The notes under the pieces are model-generated. The model saw only the letters and a list, made by a program, of their open reading frames with translations. It had not been told where the DNA came from and searched no databases. DNA of 64,000 nt. Origin: Microtetraspora fusca. GTDB lineage: Bacteria; Actinomycetota; Actinomycetes; Streptosporangiales; Streptosporangiaceae. A program made the position numbers and the translations under genes. This document shows positions 8,812 through 17,518 of this stretch, in pieces. Position 1 is the first letter of the stretch. Every line of letters begins with the position of its first letter. The stretch spans positions 163,681 to 227,680 of the forward strand of contig NZ_BBYK01000040.1 of NCBI RefSeq assembly GCF_001570365.1, given 5' to 3'.

Positions 8812-11800
8812 ATGAGGCACGGCACGGTAGACGTCCCGGCTCCAGGCGCCCGCCCGGCGGCCGAGCGGGCGATCGGGCCGGTGCACGCGCGTAAGGCGCT
8901 GGTGTTCCTCGATCCCGAAGATCCAGACGCCGGCGCCGACGCGGTCCGGGACGCCGCCTCCGCCCGGCCCGCCCGGAGGCTCGTCAACGCCCTGGCGACC
9001 AACGGGTACGTCGTGGAGTCCGTACCCGGCGAAGGTTCCGGGGACCATCACCACCTGGGACGCTTCCTCGACGCGGCGGAGCCGGGGGACCTGCTCGTCA
9101 TCCGGTGGCCGACGGGGCGGGGCTGGACCCCGCGCGACTTCGCCGCCCTGATCAGCGGCTTCGCACGCCGCGCGGGCGACTGCGCGGCGGAGGCGATCGT
9201 GATGATCGTGGACTTCGGCTGGGTGGTGGACAGCGACCCCGACGACAGTGCCGGTTCGCGGCACGATGTCAGCGTTCTCCCCGTACGCGGAGATCCGCCC
9301 ATCGTGGCGGCGGCGCTGACGACCGGCCTGGCGATGGGCGAGCGCCCGCCGCGCCGCGGCCTCTCGCTCACCGGCGTGATCGCCGACGGGCTCCTCACCG
9401 GAGCGGCCGACGCCGACGGCGACGGCGTGGTCACCATCGCCGACCTGCACCGATACGCCGTCACCGCCTCTGCCGGCAGCTCGCTGCGCCCCCTGCTGAG
9501 CGTGTACGGCGACGCCCCCTCCGTCCCGCTCGCGCGGACCGGAGGGGCCGGGAGCGCGGCGGCCGGAGCCGTGCCCGACGGGCTGAGCGGGGCGGTCGAC
9601 GAGCTCCGGAGGCGCGGGGAGAGCTCCGTCCCCTCGACCGCCGAGGAGATCGTCGCCCGGGTCTACGACGTGTACCTCGGCCCGGTCGCCCAGGACCTGC
9701 TGCGGCTGGCCGCGCTGCTCGAGGACGGCGAGCCGCTGACCTCCGACCTCGCGGCCCTGCTGCTCGCGGACCGCGACCACGGCGATCCGGCCGGCACGGG
9801 ACCGGCCGAGAGCGCGGGCGACGCGGCTCGGGCGCTCGCGGAGCTCGGCACGCCGTGGGAGCTCGTGGACGCCTCGGGGTTCCCGGCCCACCCCGCCGTA
9901 CGAGAGGTCGGTCGGGCGCGGCTGACCCGGGACGAGCACGCCCGTGCCTGCGCCGTGCTGCGTCGATGGCGGGCCGCGCGCCGCGCTGTACGGCCCCGGG
10001 CGAGGCTCACGCCCGACCGCTGGACGACGGACGACCAGCTCGGGCACCGGATCTACGCGGAGGCGGTCGCGGCGTTCGTCCGCCATCCCGAGACGCTGCC
10101 GCCGCTGACGATCGGCGTCAAGGGCCCCTGGGGCACCGGCAAGACGTCGCTGATGCGGATGATCCAGGACCTGCTCGACCCGGGCACGGCGGACGGGCAT
10201 CCGGCGGAGATCCACCTGGCCCGTCCCGGCTCGCCGCCGCGGAAGGCGGGGCGGGGGCGCCGTGCCGCCCTGCGCCGGAAGGCGCGGGGGGCGTCCCGGG
10301 TGACCATCGCCGAGGTGCTCTCGTACGCCAGGAGGCGCGGCGACCGGTCCCGCGAGGATCCCCGCCTCTCCGCACCGGAACGGCCGGCCCTGCGCGCCTC
10401 CGACTGGCGCCCGACGGTGTGGTTCAACCCGTGGATGTACCAGAACGGCGAGCAGGTATGGGCGGGTCTCGCGCACGAGATCATCACGCAGGTCACCGGC
10501 CGGTTGCCCCGCGGCGAACGCGAACGCTTCTGGCTGGAGCTCAACCTCGCCAGGATCGATCGCGAGGCCGTGCGGCGGCGGGCCTACCGGATGGCGATCA
10601 CCCGGCTCACGCCCGTCGCGCTCGGGCTGGCCGCCACGATCGTGCTCACCTGCGCCTCGCTCGCCGCCGCGGCCCTGGTGCCGGCGCTCGGCCCCGCCCT
10701 GCGCGCCGCCGCGGCGGCCCTCGGCGCGTGCGGCTCGGTGGGCGTGCTCGCCGGCGGCGCCGTACGGCTCGCCCGGTTCCTGACCGAGTCGGCGGACACG
10801 GCGTTCGGCAGGCTGATCCGGCCGCCGGACCTGCTCGGCCCGGCTCCCGGACTGGCGGGCGACCTCGTCGTCGACCCGGGATACGGCGCGAAGACGGGGT
10901 TCCTGCACCTCGTCCAGACCGACATGCGCCGGGTGCTGCGGTTGGTGGCCACGGAAGAGCGCCCTCTCGTGGTCTTCGTCGACGACCTGGACCGATGCGG
11001 CTCCGGGACCGTCGCCCAGGTGATCGAGGCGATCAACCTCTTCCTCGCCGGGGAGTTCCCGAACTGCGTCTTCGTCCTGGCCATGGAGCCGGACGTGGTG
11101 GCGGCCCACGTGGAGGTCGCCTACCAGGATCTCGCGGAAGCCATGCCGGCGGACCTGCGTTCGGGGCTCGGATGGCGCTTCCTGGAGAAGATCGTCCAGC
11201 TTCCGCTCAGCCTTCCGGTGTTGGAGGACGCCCATCGCCTGCCCGGATATGTCGGCGCGCTACTGGGAGTCGACCGTTGCCGGGAGCGGCCGCGTCCGCC
11301 TTCTGACGGTATGGACCGGGGGCCGCGGGCGGAGGACGGCGCCGCGCCGGGGACGGGGGCCGCGGAGGAGCCGGGCGACTACGGGCGCGGGAGCCGCCAC
11401 CGAGCGCGTGCCGCACGGGGCCGCGACCAGGCACAGGCCGCTTGGGGAGCGGATGCGCGTTGGGAAGCGGATGAGCGTCCGGTTCCGGCAGGACGATCCG
11501 GCGATCTCGGGGGCCGGACCCTCGGATCCGACGTCCACGCCGCTTCCGGAACAAGCGGGAGCGCGTCCGACCGCGGGCTCTCCCCCGGAAGGCGTCCCCT
11601 GAACCCGCGACTCGTCGAAATCCTCGAAGCGACGATCCGGGCCGCCGCGCCGACCGCCGACACGCTGGACGCCGCGGCGCGCGAGGCGCAGGAGGCCGTG
11701 GCCGCGATGCCGGACACCGCGGCTCTTCTGGAGGCGCGGGACGTGTCGGCCGTCGCCGATCCGCCGGTAGGCGAACCAGGAAGGCCGTCGGGCGGCGACG

Positions 11801-12423
11801 CCGTACCGGACCTGTGGCCGGAGACGCGGCTCGCCGCCGACCGGGTGTATGACGATCTCTACACGGACGAGAACGCCTACCGGGCGATCGAGGCGGCGCT
11901 TCCCGTCCTCTCCTCCGCCAATCCGCGCCAGCTCAAGCGCTATGTGAACGTCTTCAGGTTCTACTCGTTCGTGACGTACCGGCAGAGCCTGGCCGGCGCG
12001 GAACGCGCCGACGACGCCGCGGTGGCGAAGGTCGCGGCCCTGGCCGTCCGCTGGCCGCATCTGCTGTCCGCGCTGGCGAAGGAGTGCGGCTCCGGCGAGA
12101 CGGTCCTGGAGGTGCTGGAGAAGGCGGCGTCCACAGGGAGCGTCGACGCGTGGGCGGAGGCCCTCGCCCGGCTCGGACCGGTGCCCGCCGCTCCGCGAGG
12201 CGTCGGCGGGCGGCAGGGGAAGGAGCCGCGGGAGGCCGACCGGTCCGGCGCGGGCGGGCCGCGGGTCCGGCCGGTGCGGCGCGGCGGCCCCGGCGCTTCC
12301 ATGTGTGAGGTGAGCGACCCGAGCGCGCCGGAAACGCACGAGGGCGCCCCGGAATGGGACGCCCTTCGCGAGTTGCTGGCGAGCCGGCCGTCCGTCGCCG
12401 GTCTCGCCCGCAGGCTCCTCTGA
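8812..12423 (+). CDS. caspase-like (catalytically dead) / KAP P-loop NTPase fusion
   Basis: This 1203-aa protein has a composite architecture. Residues about 25-235 look like a peptidase C14 (caspase-like) domain: alternating strands, then an EF-hand-like DADGDGVVTIADL (200-212) and LLSVYGD, as in actinobacterial caspase proteins. The expected catalytic His and Cys appear to be replaced (RWPTGRG near 98-104; VDFGWVVDS near 133-141). A helical linker follows. The KAP NTPase has Walker A GPWGTGKTS (438-446), FNPWMYQNGEQVWAGL (538-553), two membrane helices (about 603-625 and 632-655) and Walker B LVVFVDDLDRC (719-729). A low-complexity insert (about 820-925) splits the C-terminal part. KAP NTPases include the phage-exclusion protein PifA. 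The start ATG lacks a clear ribosome site. No partner gene is adjacent. Confidence 0.8.
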   Translation: MRHGTVDVPAPGARPAAERAIGPVHARKALVFLDPEDPDAGADAVRDAASARPARRLVNALATNGYVVESVPGEGSGDHHHLGRFLDAAEPGDLLVIRWPTGRGWTPRDFAALISGFARRAGDCAAEAIVMIVDFGWVVDSDPDDSAGSRHDVSVLPVRGDPPIVAAALTTGLAMGERPPRRGLSLTGVIADGLLTGAADADGDGVVTIADLHRYAVTASAGSSLRPLLSVYGDAPSVPLARTGGAGSAAAGAVPDGLSGAVDELRRRGESSVPSTAEEIVARVYDVYLGPVAQDLLRLAALLEDGEPLTSDLAALLLADRDHGDPAGTGPAESAGDAARALAELGTPWELVDASGFPAHPAVREVGRARLTRDEHARACAVLRRWRAARRAVRPRARLTPDRWTTDDQLGHRIYAEAVAAFVRHPETLPPLTIGVKGPWGTGKTSLMRMIQDLLDPGTADGHPAEIHLARPGSPPRKAGRGRRAALRRKARGASRVTIAEVLSYARRRGDRSREDPRLSAPERPALRASDWRPTVWFNPWMYQNGEQVWAGLAHEIITQVTGRLPRGERERFWLELNLARIDREAVRRRAYRMAITRLTPVALGLAATIVLTCASLAAAALVPALGPALRAAAAALGACGSVGVLAGGAVRLARFLTESADTAFGRLIRPPDLLGPAPGLAGDLVVDPGYGAKTGFLHLVQTDMRRVLRLVATEERPLVVFVDDLDRCGSGTVAQVIEAINLFLAGEFPNCVFVLAMEPDVVAAHVEVAYQDLAEAMPADLRSGLGWRFLEKIVQLPLSLPVLEDAHRLPGYVGALLGVDRCRERPRPPSDGMDRGPRAEDGAAPGTGAAEEPGDYGRGSRHRARAARGRDQAQAAWGADARWEADERPVPAGRSGDLGGRTLGSDVHAASGTSGSASDRGLSPGRRPLNPRLVEILEATIRAAAPTADTLDAAAREAQEAVAAMPDTAALLEARDVSAVADPPVGEPGRPSGGDAVPDLWPETRLAADRVYDDLYTDENAYRAIEAALPVLSSANPRQLKRYVNVFRFYSFVTYRQSLAGAERADDAAVAKVAALAVRWPHLLSALAKECGSGETVLEVLEKAASTGSVDAWAEALARLGPVPAAPRGVGGRQGKEPREADRSGAGGPRVRPVRRGGPGASMCEVSDPSAPETHEGAPEWDALRELLASRPSVAGLARRLL

Positions 12424-12521
12424 CGCGTGACACCCGCGCCTCTGAGCGGCGCGGCGGATCGGCCACGGCCTTCGCCGCGCCCCCTGCGAATGCTCGGGGG
12501 CACCGGCACAGCCGCGGACGA

Positions 12522-12989
12522 TCAGCGCTGAGCCTGCATCATCCAATGGTGCTTCTCGAGGTCACGGGTGATCCCGATGAGAAGGTCCTGCGTGACGGGG
12601 TCGGCCTTCTCAGTCGCGTCGATGCGCTCCCGCATGCGGCGGGTGATCGACTCGAGAACGTCGGTGAAGATCGCGATGACCTTGCCGTCCTCGATGTAGC
12701 CGCTGTCGACCCTCGTCACGTGGCTGTCGCGCGCAACGGTGCCGGGCCGGCCGTCGGGGTTCGCTCCCAGCGCGACCGCACGCTCGGCGACGAGGTCCGC
12801 GCTCTCGCGAGCGAAGTCCACGACGTCGTCGAGCTGCAGATGGATCGAACGGAAGTGGCGCCCGATGACGTTCCAGTGGGCCTGCTTGCCCTCCAGGGAC
12901 AGGTCGATCAGATCGATCAGCGCGCCCTGTAGGCAATCCGTGGCGATCTTCTTGTTGTCGGGCGAGAGCGGACTGCTTATCGAGGTCAT
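12522..12989 (-). CDS. dps: Dps family ferritin-like DNA-protection protein
   Basis: Dps forms a dodecamer that oxidises and stores iron and can protect DNA. The 155-aa protein carries all inter-subunit ferroxidase residues at family spacing: H38, H50, D54, D65 and E69 (QAHWNVIG, HLQLDDVVDFARESADLVAER). There is no long basic N-terminal tail, so direct DNA binding is uncertain. The start ATG has GGGGGAGG 7 nt upstream. It is divergent from the MerR gene; the 115 bp between them hold the shared control region. Confidence 0.93.
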   Translation of the reverse strand: MTSISSPLSPDNKKIATDCLQGALIDLIDLSLEGKQAHWNVIGRHFRSIHLQLDDVVDFARESADLVAERAVALGANPDGRPGTVARDSHVTRVDSGYIEDGKVIAIFTDVLESITRRMRERIDATEKADPVTQDLLIGITRDLEKHHWMMQAQR

Positions 12990-13068
12990 GAAGGTACCTC
13001 CCCCTCGATGGAGTCGTTCGTCATTACCAACGGACTAGCTGCCATACCCCTTCCACGCGAGCTAAACG

Positions 13069-13098
13069 TTGACAGTGTCACGATGACAGTGTCATCAT
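13069..13098 (+). promoter_or_regulatory. MerR promoter with two tandem 11-bp palindromes
   Basis: TGACAGTGTCA, a perfect palindrome around its central base, occurs at 13070-13080 and again at 13084-13094, with centres 14 bp apart. The first overlaps a consensus -35 box (TTGACA, 13069-13074); CATCAT at 13093-13098 can serve as -10 with an 18-bp spacer. Transcription would then begin at or next to the MerR ATG (13105), giving a leaderless message. The position suggests autoregulation by the encoded MerR protein, possibly also affecting dps. Confidence 0.6.
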
Positions 13099-13104
13099 GG
13101 CGGC

Positions 13105-14025
13105 ATGGACGGCACGTGGACCATCGGAGAGCTGGCCGAGCGCGCGGCGGCGCTGCTCGGCGCCGGGCCACGCCCCAACGGGCGGGTCCGCGACGTTCCG
13201 AACGCGCGGCTGATCCGGTGGTACGCCACGATCGGTCTGCTCGATCCCCCACTGGCCCGCCGTGGCAGGGTCGCCCTCTACGGCCGACGTCATCTGCTCC
13301 AACTTGTCGCGATCAAACGCCGCCAGGCCGAGGGCCTGTCGATCGCGGAGATCCAGACCGAGCTCGCCGGCGCGACCGACGAGATGCTGGAACGCGTCTC
13401 CGGGTTGGCCGGCGCCCCGCCCGCGATCGACGCTTCGGCGGGCCCGCCGGGCGGCGTCGCCCCCGCTCAGCCGGGTGGCGCGCCCGACGTCCGCACACCA
13501 CCGCCGACCGACACGGGCCGACAGCCGGGTCCCGACCGCTTCTGGACGCGCTCCTCCCCCGCTCCGGCTCCACTTCATACGGCGGGGAGCGACCCGGCGT
13601 GGCGCGACGGCGTGGCCGCCGTAGCCGAGAGAACCGCCGCGGGCGACGCGGCGCCGGTTGACGCCGGGACGGCCCGAGACGACATGACAGCCGTCACCGC
13701 CGGAGCACCGGGCTCGCCCTCCCCCGTACCCGCCTCGTCGAGACCGTTCGACACGATGGACGCCCGGTGGGCCGCCGACCTCACTCGCGCTTCCGCGGCC
13801 GACTTGGAGGACGGCCATGCGCGCGACGCCCTCCAACCCCTCCCCGCCGACCTCGTCTACGGCGTACGACTGGCTCCCGGCGTGACGGTCATGCTGCACC
13901 AGGCGACGCGCCCGCCCACCGAACGCGACCTGGCGGCACTCCGCGAGGCCGCCGCGCCCCTCATCGCCGACCTCGTCGCCAGAGGACTGGCCGCCCGGCC
14001 TGAGTCCGCCATGGAAGGGAGCTGA
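13105..14025 (+). CDS. MerR family transcriptional regulator
   Basis: The 306-aa protein begins with a MerR winged helix (TWTIGELAERAAALLG ... LIRWYATIGLLDPP ... YGRRHLLQLVAIKRRQAEGLSIAEIQ, residues about 5-80). A Pro/Ala-rich disordered stretch of about 140 residues follows, then a short folded C-terminus (VYGVRLAPGVTVMLHQATRPPTERD) that may sense a signal. No Cys-based metal site is visible. It ends 3 bp before the VIT-vWA gene, so the two are surely co-transcribed and the regulator probably controls that protein. Tandem palindromes lie at its promoter. The ATG lacks a Shine-Dalgarno sequence, which fits a leaderless transcript. Confidence 0.85.
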   Translation: MDGTWTIGELAERAAALLGAGPRPNGRVRDVPNARLIRWYATIGLLDPPLARRGRVALYGRRHLLQLVAIKRRQAEGLSIAEIQTELAGATDEMLERVSGLAGAPPAIDASAGPPGGVAPAQPGGAPDVRTPPPTDTGRQPGPDRFWTRSSPAPAPLHTAGSDPAWRDGVAAVAERTAAGDAAPVDAGTARDDMTAVTAGAPGSPSPVPASSRPFDTMDARWAADLTRASAADLEDGHARDALQPLPADLVYGVRLAPGVTVMLHQATRPPTERDLAALREAAAPLIADLVARGLAARPESAMEGS

Positions 14026-14028
14026 CCG

Positions 14029-16971
14029 ATGTCTGTCCCGATCATCACCCCCCTGCCGCCCGAGCGGTGTCATCCCGTACCGGACGCCGGGCTGGGCGCC
14101 CTGGAGACCGCCAGAGGCAACCTTCCGCTGGAGAGCGTCGACATCACCGCCCGGGTCGCGGGCCTCCTGGCCGGCGTCGAGATGGCGCAGGGGTTCCGCA
14201 ACCCCTTCGACGTCACCTTGGAGGCGACGTACGTCTTCCCGCTGCCGCCCCGCGCCGCGGTGACGGCCTTCCGGATGACCGCCGACGATCGGGTGATCGA
14301 CGGCGTTTTGAAGGAGCGCGGACAGGCCAGAGCCGACTACGACCGCGCGCTCGCCGAAGGCCGCCGCGCGGCGATGGCCGAGGAGGACCGTCCCGACGTC
14401 TTCACCATCCGGGTCGGCAACATCCTGGCCGGCGAGCGGGTGCAGATACATCTCACCCTCAGCCAGCCGCTCCCCTTCGAAGACGGCGCGGCCGAGTTCC
14501 GCTTCCCGCTCGTGGTGGCGCCGCGCTACATTCCGGGCACGCCGCTGGACGGCGGCCAGGTCGGCGACGGCACCGCACCGGACACCGACGCGGTGCCCGA
14601 CGCCTCGCGGATCACCCCGCCGGTGCTCCTGCCCGGCTTCCCCAATCCGGTACGGCTTTCGCTGGTGACGACGATCGATCCCGCCGGTCTGGGGCTCGAG
14701 GAGATCCGTTCCAGCCTCCACGAGGTCATCCAGGAGGGCGACACCCTCCGGCTGACGCCGGGCGAGCGCCTGGACAGCGACTTCATCCTGCGTCTCGGCT
14801 TCGCGCCGTCCACCTCGCTGGCGCTTGTCCCCGACCCTGCCCCACGCCCCGAGCCCGGTACGCCGGCCGAGGCCGGGTCACGCGGCTCCGGACCCGCCGT
14901 CGAGCACGAGGGCACCCCGCCTTCGGCGGAGGGCACGTTCACGCTGACGGTCGTTCCACCCGCTGAAAAGCCGGGCGAAACCGCTCCCCGGGACGTCGTC
15001 CTCCTGCTCGACCGATCGGGCAGCATGGCCGGGTGGAAGATGGTCGCCGCCCGGCGAGCCGCGGCGCGCATCGTCGACACGCTCACATCCCGCGACAGGT
15101 TCGCCGTGCTCGCGTTCGACACGGCCATCGAGCGTGCTTTCCCCGATGGGCTCACTCCGGCCACGGATCGCAACCGCTATCGCGCGATCGAGCACCTGTC
15201 CCGGCTGGAAGCGCGAGGCGGCACCGAGATCCTCGCCCCGATGGAGGAGGCGCTGCGGCTGCTCGCCCCGTCGACTCCCCCGCCGTCGGCAGAGCTGTCG
15301 CCCCCTCCTCATCCGACGTCCGGTGAGCAGGCGCTCAGCCATTCCCCTGGCCACTTCCCCGGCCAGGGGCCGGCGCGCCCGGTCTCGTACGAACCGCATT
15401 CCTCGCCGCCCCTCGGCTCGACGCCCGCCGCCGGGCGCGATCGCGTGCTTGTGCTGGTCACCGACGGGCAGGTCGGCAACGAGGATCAGATCCTGGAACG
15501 CACCGGGGCACGGCTGAGCGGCGTCCGGGTGCACGCCGTCGGGATCGACCGCGCCGTCAACGCCGGCTTCCTCGGCAGGCTGGCCATGCTCGGCTCGGGG
15601 CGGTGCGAACTGGTCGAGTCGGAAGACCGCCTCGACGAGGCGATGGAGCACATCCATCGCCGCATCGGCTCTCCACTGGTCACCGGTGTCTCTCTCCGGG
15701 CGGACGGGTTCGACATCGTCCCGGGCACCGTCACGCACGCCGGATCGCTCTACCCCGGCGTTCCGCTGACGGTCTCCGGCCGCTATCGCGTCGGTACGGC
15801 CACCGGCGAGCCGGCGCGGATCTCCCCACCTGACCTGGAGCGTGGGCCGGCCACCTCCGCGGACGCGGCCGGTGCCGCTGGCGAGAAGGCGCTGACCGTC
15901 CACGGACTGACCTCCGGCGGCCGGCCGTGGAACGCCCGCGTGCCGGCGGTGACCGTGAGAGGCGATGCCGCGAGTGGCGCCGCCCGGGCCGTGTGGGCGC
16001 GGGGCCACGTGCGCGATCTCGAAGATCGGTACGCGGTCGGCGACCGATCACTGGAACACGAGATCGTCGCGACGTCGCTGCGTTTCGGTGTGCTCTGCCG
16101 GTTCACGGCGTTCGTCGCGGTGGACACCCACGTGGCCGCCGACGGCAGGCCGGAGCACCACGTGATCCAGCCGGTCGAGCTGCCCAGCGGCTGGGAGCCG
16201 CCTCAGCCGGTCATGGCGGCCGCCATGACCACGATGGCCTTCTCCGCCGAGAGCGCGCCCGCGCCTGGCCGCCCCGCCGACGCGCCCATCGCCTGGATGG
16301 ACACCGGCATCAGCCCGCCCTCGACCGCGGGGAGCGCGGCACCCGCTCCGGGCCCGTTCCCGCCGCCAGTGGCCCCGTCACCAGCGCCGCCGCCGGGTGC
16401 CGCACCGCCATCGGGCCCCCCGCCGCCCGCCGTACCGGGCTCCGGGCCGATCCCGAGGCGGACGACACCTGCGCCGTCGCGACCGCCTCGGCCCGGCCGA
16501 GGGTTCACCGGCGGGCAGGGGTGGTCTCCAGGTGGCGAGGTCGCTCCGACGACGAGCCTCGACGGCATCCGGCCGCAGTTGGCCGAGGAACTGCGGCGGC
16601 TCCACGCCGTGGAGTCGTCCCCCGAGCCGGTCCGCCGTCGCTACCTCGCGGATCTCGCCAGCCGCCTGCGGGTGCTCGATCACCTGATCGGCGGCTATGC
16701 GGAGCTGTCCGCGTTGGGAGAGGCGCTCGATCAGGCCGAACGGGCCGACGTCGACCTCGCCGATCTGTGGCGGCGAGCGGTCGAACTCCTCACCCGGCTT
16801 TCCCTCGGCTCCGCCGAGGACACCTCCGCCGAGGACACCTCCGCCGCGCCACCGCTCCCGCCGGCGCAGTCACCTACGGCGGCGGATGCCGAAGAGGCGG
16901 GCACCTCAGCGGAGCCGCCCACCGAAGAGCCACCCCGCTCCGAACGCCGCCCCTTCTGGAAGCGCCAATGA
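14029..16971 (+). CDS. VIT domain / von Willebrand A domain protein
   Basis: The 980-aa protein has an N-terminal VIT domain (about 25-150; ATYVFPLPPRAAVTAFRM, RADYDRALAEGRRAAMAEEDRPDVFTIRVGNI), as in inter-alpha-trypsin inhibitor heavy chains. A vWA domain follows (about 320-540) with an intact MIDAS metal site: DRSGS (328-332), T399 and VTDG (D479). A Pro/Ser-rich insert of about 55 residues (415-470) interrupts the vWA. The last third contains a long Pro-rich linker and a helical C-terminus with a duplicated AEDTS. No signal peptide is visible, so it is probably cytoplasmic. Its role is unknown; it is co-transcribed with the MerR regulator. AAGGGAGC precedes the ATG. Confidence 0.85.
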   Translation: MSVPIITPLPPERCHPVPDAGLGALETARGNLPLESVDITARVAGLLAGVEMAQGFRNPFDVTLEATYVFPLPPRAAVTAFRMTADDRVIDGVLKERGQARADYDRALAEGRRAAMAEEDRPDVFTIRVGNILAGERVQIHLTLSQPLPFEDGAAEFRFPLVVAPRYIPGTPLDGGQVGDGTAPDTDAVPDASRITPPVLLPGFPNPVRLSLVTTIDPAGLGLEEIRSSLHEVIQEGDTLRLTPGERLDSDFILRLGFAPSTSLALVPDPAPRPEPGTPAEAGSRGSGPAVEHEGTPPSAEGTFTLTVVPPAEKPGETAPRDVVLLLDRSGSMAGWKMVAARRAAARIVDTLTSRDRFAVLAFDTAIERAFPDGLTPATDRNRYRAIEHLSRLEARGGTEILAPMEEALRLLAPSTPPPSAELSPPPHPTSGEQALSHSPGHFPGQGPARPVSYEPHSSPPLGSTPAAGRDRVLVLVTDGQVGNEDQILERTGARLSGVRVHAVGIDRAVNAGFLGRLAMLGSGRCELVESEDRLDEAMEHIHRRIGSPLVTGVSLRADGFDIVPGTVTHAGSLYPGVPLTVSGRYRVGTATGEPARISPPDLERGPATSADAAGAAGEKALTVHGLTSGGRPWNARVPAVTVRGDAASGAARAVWARGHVRDLEDRYAVGDRSLEHEIVATSLRFGVLCRFTAFVAVDTHVAADGRPEHHVIQPVELPSGWEPPQPVMAAAMTTMAFSAESAPAPGRPADAPIAWMDTGISPPSTAGSAAPAPGPFPPPVAPSPAPPPGAAPPSGPPPPAVPGSGPIPRRTTPAPSRPPRPGRGFTGGQGWSPGGEVAPTTSLDGIRPQLAEELRRLHAVESSPEPVRRRYLADLASRLRVLDHLIGGYAELSALGEALDQAERADVDLADLWRRAVELLTRLSLGSAEDTSAEDTSAAPPLPPAQSPTAADAEEAGTSAEPPTEEPPRSERRPFWKRQ

Positions 16972-16995
16972 ACCTCGGTCGGGCACACCGGGCTT

Positions 16996-17032
16996 CCGTG
17001 AACGCACGCCCTGGCCAAGGTTGCGTTCACGG
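16996..17032 (+). terminator. hairpin after VIT-vWA gene
   Basis: An 11-bp perfect inverted repeat (CCGTGAACGCA / TGCGTTCACGG, loop 15 nt) starts 24 bp after the stop codon. No T-tract follows. Confidence 0.5.
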
Positions 17033-17231
17033 GAGTGGTGTAAGAGTTTCCGCTCGTAGCCGGCGCGGCGTCGTGACATGAGGGCAGCCTCCGCGTGATC
17101 TGGCCACCACACTCGCGAAGCAGTGGGCCGGGCCGACCGAGGGATGGGCACGCCGCCGCAGACTTCCACCGCGCGCGGGGCGGCCGCTACGGCGCCCCGT
17201 GGGCACGGCCAGGGGCGCCGACGACCGCTGA

Positions 17232-17257
17232 GCCCCCGCCTGGTCGCAGGCGGGGGC
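17232..17257. terminator. GC-rich hairpin in the gap before mmuM
   Basis: An 11-bp perfect stem (GCCCCCGCCTG and its complement) with a GTCG loop, without a T-tract. It may be a second terminator or only a stable structure. Confidence 0.35.
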
Positions 17258-17518
17258 AGGCCGCGTCCGACGGCCCATCCCACGGGGACGGCCGGGGTCG
17301 CCGGACTCGGCCGAGGGCGCTCGTGCGGGCGGATCAGTGAGGTTCGTTCAGACGGATGACGTCGGACGGTGGGCGAGGCGCGGGACGCCGAGGTTCCCGC
17401 ACTCCGCCCGTGTCGGGCCGGTCATCGCGTCCCCCTGCGGGGACGGGAGACCGGCGGCGCAGCACACGGAGGATGAGCCGTTTAAGCCCCATATGCCGCA
17501 AACGCATAGGGTTGTTCG

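Larger units (their letters stand above)
16972..17518. other. 547-bp intergenic region
   Basis: No gene-like frame was found between the VIT-vWA gene and mmuM. It holds two hairpins (16996-17032, 17232-17257), the first probably the terminator of the MerR operon. CATAGG just before the mmuM GTG may be a -10 box. No SAM riboswitch or S-box pattern was recognised in front of mmuM. Confidence 0.45.

Noticed and set aside
16812..16841. Two 15-bp tandem units inside the VIT-vWA gene
   Set aside because: Only two copies, in a disordered coding tail; replication slippage explains it and it is not a repeat array.
17000..17518. SAM or cobalamin riboswitch upstream of mmuM
   Set aside because: The conserved core blocks of these classes were not found in the gap.
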